A stretch of DNA of 13,527 bases, taken from positions 1-13,527 of the forward strand of contig JBBSXD010000007.1 of NCBI GenBank assembly GCA_038045965.1. Direction: 5' to 3'. The notes beneath the pieces are model-generated. The model had not been told where the DNA came from. It did not search any database and saw only the letters and a list, made by a program, of their open reading frames with translations. The translations under genes were made by a program, and so were the position numbers. The DNA is from ARS1285 sp038045965. Lineage in GTDB: Archaea; Nanobdellota; Nanobdellia; Pacearchaeales; GW2011-AR1. This document shows, piece by piece, positions 6,051 through 12,004 of this stretch; positions within the stretch are counted from its first letter, which is position 1; every line of letters begins with the position of its first letter.

Positions 6051-6223
6051 TCATTTTTAAGTGTTGCTATATTTTTTTTGAATTTTCTTATTAGAAATCA
6101 TTAATGCTTAATCTTTTCTTGAAGTTAATATCATATCCTCCTACAATCTACTAAAATTAATATGTTTTTTATGTAATTTTTTGATACCTTAATAAATTAA
6201 TTTCTGTAAATAATTCCTAAATC
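6051..6223. other. Intergenic region with no recognised gene
   Basis: 173 AT-rich bases between the RuBisCO stop and the NFACT-R start. The minus strand contains a GGAGG (6137-6141) two bases before an ATG that opens only an 8-codon frame. The region probably holds the RuBisCO 3' end and the NFACT-R promoter. I see no stable long hairpin. Confidence 0.5.
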
Positions 6224-7615
6224 TCAATACACAATCCTCGGACCATATCCCCAAATATCGATGGCAGATGCTAGTTCACTACAATTTTCTTTATGAATAA
6301 AATCTTTTAAATTAATACCTTTCTCATAAATGTCTCTTGCTTGTTGCGCAGCAATTATTCCCGACTTAATTCCTTTTGGATGTCCTAAGACTCCACCACC
6401 ACATTGAATAATTATATCTTCTCCTAATTTGTCTAAAACAATCTCAAAATCTCCTGGATGTAATCCTCCACTTGCAGTCATCCAAACAGGTTTAATATGA
6501 TACCATTCTTGTCCTAAGCTGGGAATTCTTTTATCAGGAATTAAATGTTTTTCCTGCAAAACTTTTCTTATATATTCCGCTTCTCCATAATCTTCCATTT
6601 TGGCTAAAGGACTTCCTCCATGTAAACTATCTACTCCTAATAATCTAAATAATTTTGCTAGAACAATCATACTTATACTAAAACCTAATAGTTTTCCATA
6701 ACCATGTACACCCTCACTATTATCTCTAGTAATAAATCCATGCATTGCTCTATGAGCATGAATAGCTAAACCTAAATTTTTTCTTCTTAATGTATCAACT
6801 GCTGAAAAACCAGTAGTGATAACATCAATCATCATAAAAATCCCCCCATTTTTTTTAATAAGTTTAGCTCTTCTAGTCATTTCATCTAAATTAGAATGCG
6901 TAATGTTACAAAGATAAAATTTTCTTTTGCCAGTTATCTTTTCTGATCTTTTCAGATTTTTTAAAACTAATTTACATCTGTCATCAAATTTATTAAAATA
7001 AAGATTTGTTAAATTTTCATCATCTTTAATTCCATCATAACTTCCATCTCCTGCATTAAATAATTCCCAAGCTAAATCAGCTTGCTCTTTTGAAGTTCTA
7101 CCAATTTTTGGTTTAGGAACAGTACATAATAAACATCCTTTTTTTTTATTTAGTATTTTTCTAATCCCATCTATTCCATATTTTGGACCTGAAAATTTTT
7201 CAATCATTTTTTTTGGAAATCTAATATCAAATATTCTCATAGCATTTACCATTTTCATTCCAGCAATATTCCCAACAATTCCGGCTAACAATCCGCTTAT
7301 ATTATCTAATTCAAACAAATCAGCAGGATATGCTACTTTAAACATAAATCTTTCATGATCTAAGTCAAAAGCTAAAGCTCTTTTTTTAGTGGCTAATGGA
7401 ATTCCACTACCTACACCATCATAAACTTTAGTCCACGTTCCTGTGCTACTCTCTGCAGCAACACTTGCACAAGCTTCTTCAAAAATTTTATTTATAGATT
7501 TATCTTTAGCTTCTCTAATGGCTATCTCACTTAATTCCAATTTAATAAAAGTAATTAAATAATTATTATTAGGATTCCATCCTTTATCTGCTAAATAATT
7601 TAATTGTACAGCCAT
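6224..7615 (-). CDS. rbcL: Ribulose-1,5-bisphosphate carboxylase large chain, form III class
   Basis: A complete 463-aa RuBisCO. Active-site residues are present: E55 with T60-W61 in the AAESSTGTW motif, N116, K168 and K170 in VPKPKIG, the carbamylated lysine K197 with D199 and E200 in KDDE, H288-R289 in HAHRAMHG, H332, loop-6 lysine K339, S382-G383-G384 and G406-G408. The VPKPK motif and overall length are those of archaeal form III, which acts with AMP phosphorylase and ribose-1,5-bisphosphate isomerase in AMP salvage, yielding 3-phosphoglycerate (established for other archaea). Those partner genes are not in this window. Loop 6 reads GGSPLAKMED instead of the common GTxxGKxEG form, so two usual glycines are A338 and D342. 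The ATG is 9 nt after the stop of the membrane-protein gene, which suggests an operon. Confidence 0.95.
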   Translation of the reverse strand: MAVQLNYLADKGWNPNNNYLITFIKLELSEIAIREAKDKSINKIFEEACASVAAESSTGTWTKVYDGVGSGIPLATKKRALAFDLDHERFMFKVAYPADLFELDNISGLLAGIVGNIAGMKMVNAMRIFDIRFPKKMIEKFSGPKYGIDGIRKILNKKKGCLLCTVPKPKIGRTSKEQADLAWELFNAGDGSYDGIKDDENLTNLYFNKFDDRCKLVLKNLKRSEKITGKRKFYLCNITHSNLDEMTRRAKLIKKNGGIFMMIDVITTGFSAVDTLRRKNLGLAIHAHRAMHGFITRDNSEGVHGYGKLLGFSISMIVLAKLFRLLGVDSLHGGSPLAKMEDYGEAEYIRKVLQEKHLIPDKRIPSLGQEWYHIKPVWMTASGGLHPGDFEIVLDKLGEDIIIQCGGGVLGHPKGIKSGIIAAQQARDIYEKGINLKDFIHKENCSELASAIDIWGYGPRIVY

Positions 7616-7624
7616 ATAAACTCT

Positions 7625-8329
7625 TTATTTTTTCCCTATTTTATTTCTTAATTCCAAATAAATATTTTTATAAAATAAAATTGAAAAAGGGACAGAAATT
7701 ATTGTATAAATAAAATTAACTAAATTATTTAAAATTAAATTTAAATAATTATTAGAAACATAATTTACTAAAATAACTATTATAAGTCCAAAAATACTAA
7801 ATGCTAAAAATAAAAGTATTGTATATCCAAATATTTTCCACCAATTTCCTTTTACTATATTAAAGCTAATTTTTAAAGATTCTATTACTGTTTTTCTCTT
7901 ATCAAAATAAACAAAAATTGCTAAACTCCAATAAATACTAAAAATAATTCCTGGAATTATTAAAGCTAAAAATAATAAGATAATAAAAAATAAAGATACT
8001 ATAGAAAACCAAACAAACTTCCAGAAATTTCTTTTACCAGAAATAATTATATCATAGAAATTAAATTTTCCTTTTATGCTGCTGTTTATTAAACCAGCTT
8101 CATAAATAAAATTTAAAATTATTGTAACCAAGAATAATAAAAAATAAAGAAAAATAGTATCTAAACTAAGTCCATTAGTTAATTTATCATAAAAATAAGG
8201 ATCATTCAAATTAAAAATATCTCCTAATAATAAAGGTATACCTACAAATATTAAACTAACAAGAAATATATTTCTAAAATATTTCTTATACTCTAAATAA
8301 CTTTTTGAGAAAATTGATTTAAATTTCAT
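7625..8329 (-). CDS. Polytopic membrane protein, DUF975/YciC-like
   Basis: A 234-aa hydrophobic protein with about five or six membrane segments (roughly 19-37, 56-82, 103-142 as one or two, 165-190 and 198-222). The stretch IIPGIIFSIYWSLA (124-137), followed by a conserved-looking loop ESLKISFNIVKGNWWKIFGY (150-169), resembles the membrane domain shared by DUF975, YciC and the membrane part of glycerophosphodiester phosphodiesterases. Function in this family is not established, and no catalytic motif is visible. A GAGG sequence lies 5 nt before the ATG, which is rare in this window. A TATA-like stretch at 8352-8360 would place an initiator almost at the start codon, so the two signals disagree. 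RuBisCO follows 9 nt downstream and CysS ends 49 nt upstream. Confidence 0.75.
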   Translation of the reverse strand: MKFKSIFSKSYLEYKKYFRNIFLVSLIFVGIPLLLGDIFNLNDPYFYDKLTNGLSLDTIFLYFLLFLVTIILNFIYEAGLINSSIKGKFNFYDIIISGKRNFWKFVWFSIVSLFFIILLFLALIIPGIIFSIYWSLAIFVYFDKRKTVIESLKISFNIVKGNWWKIFGYTILLFLAFSIFGLIIVILVNYVSNNYLNLILNNLVNFIYTIISVPFSILFYKNIYLELRNKIGKK

Positions 8330-8378
8330 ATTAGCCTCTTTACCATATTATTAATTATAACTTTATTAATCTTATCTT

Positions 8379-9716
8379 TTAAATTTTGTGAACTTTACTT
8401 CCTTCACTATTATCATCAATTTTCCATCCTTTATTTTCAATTTCACTACGTAATTTATCTGCTAATTTCCAATTTTTTTCCTCTCTAGCTTTTTCCCTTT
8501 TTTTTACTATATCATTAATATAATCAGGAATATTAATTTTTTCATTTTTAAATAAATTTAATCCAAAAATCATCTCTATTTTCTTTATTGTTTTAATTTT
8601 ACCTTCTGCTTTTTCATCTCTAACAATGTTCCATAAAACCTGCAAAGCATTAACATTATCTAAATCATCATCCATAAATTTTTCAAATTTCTTTAGATAT
8701 TTATTATTAATTTTTCCATCATCTTTAATCTCACTAATTATTCTTCTTAATCTATCAAGAGAATTTTGAGAATTTTTCAAATTATCAATACTAAAATTTA
8801 ATTGACTTCTATAATGTCCTGTTAAATAAAAATATCTCAATGCTAATGGATCATAATTCATATTAATAATATCCCTAACAGTATAATAATTTCCTAAACT
8901 TTTACTCATCTTCTTTCCATCTACAATTATCCATTCATTATGTATCCAATAATTAGCAAGTTTTTTATTGTTATATCCTTCTGACTGCGCAATTTCATTT
9001 TCATGATGAGGGAATATTAAATCAACTCCTCCAGTATGAATATCAAAAGGTTGTCCCAAATATTTTACAGACATAGCAGAACATTCGATATGCCAGCCTG
9101 GCCTACCTTTTCCTAATTTAGTATTCCAAAAAACATTTCCATCTTCATTATCATAATTTTTCCATAAAGCAAAATCTTTTACATTATCCTTATCATATTC
9201 ATCATTATTTATTCTAACACTTTCTTTTAATTTATCAATTTTAATATTAGATAATTTTCCATATTCTTTAAATTTTTTAATGTTAAAATATATACCATCA
9301 TCAGATTGATAAGCAATATTTTTTTTAATTAAATTATAAATAATTTTAATCATATCATTAATATGTTCAGTAGCTCTTGGATATTTATATGCTTTAACAA
9401 TATTCAAAAATTTTTCGTCTTCAAAAAAAGCATTCATATAATTTTCTGTAAACTCATTTAAACTTTTTCCTTCTTTTATACTTTCTCTAATAGTTTTATC
9501 ATCAACATCAGTTATATTTACTATTTTTCTCACTTTGTATTTTTTATATTCTAAATATCTTCTTAAAACATCAGAATTAACAAAAGCTCTGTAATTTCCA
9601 ATATGCCCATAATTATATACTGTTAGTCCGCAACTATACATACCAACTTTATTTTTATATATTGGCTTAAAAATCTGTTTTTTCCTAACAAGAGTATTGT
9701 ACAATTTTAATACCAT
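8379..9716 (-). CDS. cysS: Cysteinyl-tRNA synthetase
   Basis: A complete 445-aa class I synthetase that charges tRNA-Cys with cysteine. The HIGH-type signature is GHIGN (37-41) and the KMSKS loop is at 269-273. The zinc ligands C29, C212, H237 and E241 are all present and correspond to E. coli C28, C209, H234 and E238. GWHIECSAMS (207-216) and GGVDLIFPHHENEIAQSE (229-246) are unmistakable family motifs. The C-terminal part (about 340-435) is the helical anticodon-stem-binding region, ending in KLADKLRSEIENKGW (417-431) as in other family members. Its start codon is supported by a TATA box at 9747-9754, which implies a leader of only about 8 nt. The membrane-protein and RuBisCO genes follow on the same strand. 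Confidence 0.96.
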   Translation of the reverse strand: MVLKLYNTLVRKKQIFKPIYKNKVGMYSCGLTVYNYGHIGNYRAFVNSDVLRRYLEYKKYKVRKIVNITDVDDKTIRESIKEGKSLNEFTENYMNAFFEDEKFLNIVKAYKYPRATEHINDMIKIIYNLIKKNIAYQSDDGIYFNIKKFKEYGKLSNIKIDKLKESVRINNDEYDKDNVKDFALWKNYDNEDGNVFWNTKLGKGRPGWHIECSAMSVKYLGQPFDIHTGGVDLIFPHHENEIAQSEGYNNKKLANYWIHNEWIIVDGKKMSKSLGNYYTVRDIINMNYDPLALRYFYLTGHYRSQLNFSIDNLKNSQNSLDRLRRIISEIKDDGKINNKYLKKFEKFMDDDLDNVNALQVLWNIVRDEKAEGKIKTIKKIEMIFGLNLFKNEKINIPDYINDIVKKREKAREEKNWKLADKLRSEIENKGWKIDDNSEGSKVHKI

Positions 9717-9746
9717 TTTAAAATTAATTAGTATACTACAAATTAA

Positions 9747-9754
9747 TATTTAAA
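9747..9754 (-). promoter_or_regulatory. TATA box of cysS
   Basis: TTTAAATA on the minus strand, preceded by a purine-rich GAAAGAG that could be a B recognition element. It is centred about 34 nt before the cysS ATG, which implies a leader of about 8 nt. Confidence 0.5.
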
Positions 9755-9788
9755 CTCTTTCTATAATTTAAAATAAATATAAGATACC

Positions 9789-9797
9789 TTTATATAA
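9789..9797 (+). promoter_or_regulatory. TATA box of tRNA-Phe
   Basis: TTTATATAA centred 28 nt before the first base of the mature tRNA, the expected distance for archaeal transcription starting at or just before the tRNA 5' end. Confidence 0.65.
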
Positions 9798-9820
9798 TCA
9801 CTATTTTTGATAAAGATTAT

Positions 9821-9892
9821 GGGAGGGTAGCTCAGTGGGAGAGCACTACGCTGAAGACGTAGGTGTCGCGTGTTCGATTCACGCCCTTCCCA
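9821..9892 (+). tRNA. tRNA-Phe (anticodon GAA)
   Basis: A full cloverleaf can be drawn: acceptor GGGAGGG with CCTTCCC (one G-U pair), D stem GCTC/GAGC, anticodon stem CTACG/CGTAG around loop CTGAAGA, a 5-nt variable loop, and T stem GCGTG/CACGC around TTCGATT. The anticodon at 9853-9855 is GAA and base 37 is G, the precursor of wyosine-type modification in tRNA-Phe. The discriminator base is A. CCA is not encoded, so it must be added after transcription. I see no intron. Confidence 0.95.
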
Positions 9893-9900
9893 TAACCAAA

Positions 9901-9908
9901 TTTATATA
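9901..9908 (+). promoter_or_regulatory. TATA box of the 81-aa gene
   Basis: TTTATATA eight nt after the tRNA, centred 27 nt before the ATG at 9932. It indicates a separate leaderless transcript and supports that start codon. Confidence 0.6.
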
Positions 9909-9931
9909 AACTTATTTTAATTAATTACATC

Positions 9932-10177
9932 ATGGTATTTAAAGTAAAAAGACTTGAAGATATAGAAAGAGAGAAACACGAAGAAAAAAGAGACAAATTA
10001 ATTGGAGATGTAAATTATATTATAGAAGGAGTTTTCAAGAAACCAAAAAAAGAAAAAGAAAGTTTATTTTGGGCAATAGGGAAGATATTATTATTTATAG
10101 TATTAATAATTTTTGTCTTGAATTTTATTATTGGAAATATCTGGCTATTAAAATTTTTCTGGGGAGAATTTTTTTGA
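9932..10177 (+). CDS. Small single-span membrane protein, hypothetical
   Basis: An 81-aa protein with two parts. Residues 1-44 are highly charged (RLEDIEREKHEEKRDKL at 7-23) and probably helical. Residues about 45-75 form one long hydrophobic segment (AIGKILLFIVLIIFVLNFII). The charged N-terminus is probably cytoplasmic by the positive-inside rule. I do not recognise a family. The start is supported by a TATA box 27 nt upstream. The pilin-like gene follows 40 nt downstream on the same strand with its own TATA box, so a functional link is only suggested by proximity. Confidence 0.7.
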   Translation: MVFKVKRLEDIEREKHEEKRDKLIGDVNYIIEGVFKKPKKEKESLFWAIGKILLFIVLIIFVLNFIIGNIWLLKFFWGEFF

Positions 10178-10181
10178 GAAA

Positions 10182-10190
10182 CATTTATAA
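10182..10190 (+). promoter_or_regulatory. TATA box of the pilin-like gene
   Basis: CATTTATAA centred about 32 nt before the ATG at 10218, which implies a leader of roughly 5 nt. A second TATA-like string at 10202-10209 is too close to the ATG to fit. Confidence 0.45.
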
Positions 10191-10217
10191 GTAATTTGTT
10201 ATTATATACATTAAAAG

Positions 10218-10790
10218 ATGCTGTCAAATTTTAAAAAAAGAGAAAATAAAAGGGGAGCTTTAGAGTTGTCTATAGGTACTATTGTGATTTTAGTTCTTGC
10301 TATGAGTATGCTTATTTTAGGATTAATATTAATTAGGACTATATTTACTGGAGCAAAATATAATGTTGAGACTATGAATAAGAAAGTAGAAGCAGAAATA
10401 AATAAATTGTTTGTTGAAGATCAAAGAGCTGTTTTATATTTGCCAAATAGAATTGGAGAGATTACTCAGGGAACTGATTTTGGATTAGGTTTTGGTATAC
10501 GAAACACAATAGCCACTCAAAAATTTAGATGGCAAGTGAGTGTTGCAGATGATAATATAAGAAAAAAATGTGGAATAAGTGAAAGAGAAGCAGAATCTTG
10601 GATTACTACTGGAGGAGCAGGCTCTGTTGAAATTGCTAGCGGACAAAAATATTCAGACATAATAAGGTTTAATATTCCAGAAGCGGCGGTTAGTGATATC
10701 TCCACTTGCATAATTAGATACAAACTAGAAATAAAAAAAGAAGATGGGACTCCCTTTACAACAGAACCATTTGATTTAGACATACAATAA
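10218..10790 (+). CDS. Pilin/archaellin-like membrane-anchored exported protein
   Basis: A 190-aa protein with a class III (prepilin-type) N-terminus. The basic stretch KKRENKRG (6-13) is followed directly by ALELSIG and a hydrophobic helix to about residue 43. This matches archaeal type IV pilins, archaellins and related DPANN surface proteins, in which a prepilin peptidase cuts after the glycine (G13 here) and the helix builds the filament core. The rest, about 145 residues, looks beta-rich and extracellular. It has two cysteines (C118, C164) that could form a disulfide. The assembly ATPase and the peptidase are not in the window. It could equally be a simple membrane-anchored protein that is not cleaved. 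It is flanked by two small genes on the same strand, each with a TATA box. Confidence 0.7.
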   Translation: MLSNFKKRENKRGALELSIGTIVILVLAMSMLILGLILIRTIFTGAKYNVETMNKKVEAEINKLFVEDQRAVLYLPNRIGEITQGTDFGLGFGIRNTIATQKFRWQVSVADDNIRKKCGISEREAESWITTGGAGSVEIASGQKYSDIIRFNIPEAAVSDISTCIIRYKLEIKKEDGTPFTTEPFDLDIQ

Positions 10791-10800
10791 ATTTAAAATA
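10791..10800 (+). promoter_or_regulatory. TATA box of the 67-aa gene
   Basis: ATTTAAAATA immediately after the stop codon of the pilin-like gene, centred about 24 nt before the ATG at 10819. It favours that ATG over the in-frame TTG at 10816. Confidence 0.45.
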
Positions 10801-10818
10801 ATAATTCTATCTTATTTG

Positions 10819-11022
10819 ATGGATACAAAAAGTTTTGGAAGTTTAAAACTTAGAGAAATTGTTGATCAAATAGTTAGTATTGAAAATGATATACCTATTT
10901 TAAGAGCATTATCTAAAGTTTTTAGTGATAGGACAAATTACAAAATTTCTTATGATCAAACTCAACTTAGATTAAAATCTTTATATAAAGAAATTGATAG
11001 AAGAGAAGATTTGTATTCTTAA
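10819..11022 (+). CDS. Hypothetical small helical protein
   Basis: A 67-aa protein that I do not recognise. It has no cysteine, tryptophan or hydrophobic span. Residues 9-34 (KLREIVDQIVSIENDIPILRA and following) and 45-63 look like two amphipathic helices, so a small helical hairpin or dimeric coiled coil is possible. The frame also contains a TTG three bases before the ATG, but the ATG at 10819 fits the TATA spacing better. It is the last gene of the plus-strand group and converges on the 3' end of the RNase P RNA, with 11 nt between its stop and the RNA's terminator-like T run. Confidence 0.6.
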   Translation: MDTKSFGSLKLREIVDQIVSIENDIPILRALSKVFSDRTNYKISYDQTQLRLKSLYKEIDRREDLYS

Positions 11023-11033
11023 TATCTCTAATT

Positions 11034-11044
11034 AAAAATAAAAA
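11034..11044 (-). terminator. Oligo-T terminator after RNase P RNA
   Basis: On the minus strand the conserved 3' strand of RNase P RNA is followed by TTTTTATTTTT. Runs of T on the non-template strand are the usual archaeal termination signal, so this probably sets the 3' end. Confidence 0.5.
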
Positions 11045-11384
11045 CGAGTGAGGAATAGGCCACCTTCTGTCATTCTTTGTTTTTCAACAAACAGAATGTA
11101 TCAACATTCGACTATGCGTGAATTTTTCACTTACATCAACCAAGATGTTCGTTTCATCATATCTCTTTAATCAAAGTTCATAGCACAATCATAACTCATA
11201 AAGAGCTGTGTCGTTTCTGTAACAGTCAAAATTCTCTAATTGGAATTTTGATCCGTCCCAAAATTATGAAATAATTTTAAGGACAGAGCTCTGTTTCACA
11301 ACAGTCTGTTTTCACAGGTGGTTTTCACGTAGTGAATTAATATTATAATTTATAATATTAAGATGGGCGGACCTTCCTCAGAAG
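11044..11384 (-). ncRNA. rnpB: RNase P RNA, archaeal type
   Basis: The catalytic RNA of RNase P, which matures tRNA 5' ends. Three conserved segments appear in order on the minus strand: the CR-I strand GAGGAAGGTCCGCCC (11379-11365), GAAACGACACAGC (11217-11205), and the CR-V strand ACAGAAGGTGGCCTATTCCTC (11070-11050), the near-universal 3' signature. P2 forms by pairing TGAGGAA (11380-11374) with TTCCTCA (11055-11049), and the P4 strands lie just inside it. A perfect 12-bp hairpin at 11337-11361 is in the position of P3, and further hairpins such as AAAATTAT-TTC-ATAATTTT fit P12. A TATA-like TTTATTAA at 11405-11412 puts the 5' end near 11382-11385, leaving no room for a P1 helix. The ends are estimates to within about 10 nt; the identity is secure. 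Confidence 0.88.
11337..11361. repeat. Perfect 12-bp inverted repeat (P3 of RNase P RNA)
   Basis: TTAATATTATAA and its exact complement are separated by one base. It lies inside the RNase P RNA, after the CR-I strand, where the P3 stem is expected. It consists only of A and T pairs. Confidence 0.7.
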
Positions 11385-12004
11385 TAAATGTTCATATCTC
11401 TTCATTAATAAAAATTAATGAACTTATTATTTTAACATTTGCTAACTCAATAGCTAACTTCCGTAAGTTGACTACCTCACTCAAAAATAGGAGAGAAACA
11501 GCACTTTTAAATCTTTCTGGAGCCATTTTTTATAATAAGTTTCTTTACAAAATTAATATAAGAGGCAGACATGGAAGGCAATTCCATTTAAAATATTTAA
11601 TGTTAAGATCAGAAAAAGTTCAGAACATTAAACTTCACCTTTTCATCTACCTCTTTAAATGTATTTATTAATTATGAATATTTAAATTTATTTAGAACCA
11701 GGGATTGTTAGAAAAACTTTAATACCTTTTTTTTATAATAGAAGATTCTTTCTCAAAGGAAGTTTAATATCACTGATTCTTTTATTACGAATTCCTTCTT
11801 ATAAATTATATTTTCTACCGTGATAGAATATAAAATTAGTAGTAAAATAGATTTTAGGATATTAATTTTTTAAAATCAAATCTAATAATACATAAATTAA
11901 ATTTCTTTTATTTATTATATTTTAAAACAAATATAATATCCTTAACTCATCAAAATAATTTTATCATCAAACACACAGATAAGAACAATCTTAGTAATCT
12001 TTTA
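11385..12004. other. AT-rich region between RNase P RNA and 23S rRNA, no assigned gene
   Basis: About 620 bases without a recognisable gene. Next to the RNase P RNA is a perfect 9-bp inverted repeat with an AAAA loop (11401-11422), overlapping the presumed RNase P TATA box. A minus-strand frame from an ATG at 11526 to a stop at 11392 encodes 44 residues, with a TATA-like sequence 31 nt upstream; it resembles nothing I know. A second TATA-like TTTAAATA lies near 11678-11685 (minus). The part from about 11740 to 12004 is downstream of the 23S gene and presumably holds its 3' processing signals. I find no 5S rRNA or tRNA here. Confidence 0.5.
11401..11422. repeat. Perfect 9-bp inverted repeat beside RNase P RNA
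   Basis: TTCATTAAT and ATTAATGAA enclose four A residues. It lies about 17 nt before the estimated RNase P RNA 5' end and contains the presumed TATA box. It may be a promoter element, a hairpin at the end of an upstream transcript, or chance in AT-rich DNA. Confidence 0.6.

Noticed and set aside
11560..11590. GGAAGGCA segment resembling SRP RNA helix 8
   Set aside because: The GNAR-type loop and the asymmetric loop bases required in SRP RNA are not there, and no long pairing of the flanks is seen.
11600..11650. Possible C/D-box guide RNA (two CTGA motifs and an AGATGA on the minus strand)
   Set aside because: The C and C' boxes match the consensus at only about five of seven positions and the spacing is wrong for an archaeal C/D RNA.
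11363..11671. 102-codon plus-strand open frame
   Set aside because: It starts antisense to the conserved CR-I segment of the RNase P RNA, has no TATA box at the right distance, and its product is unlike any known protein.
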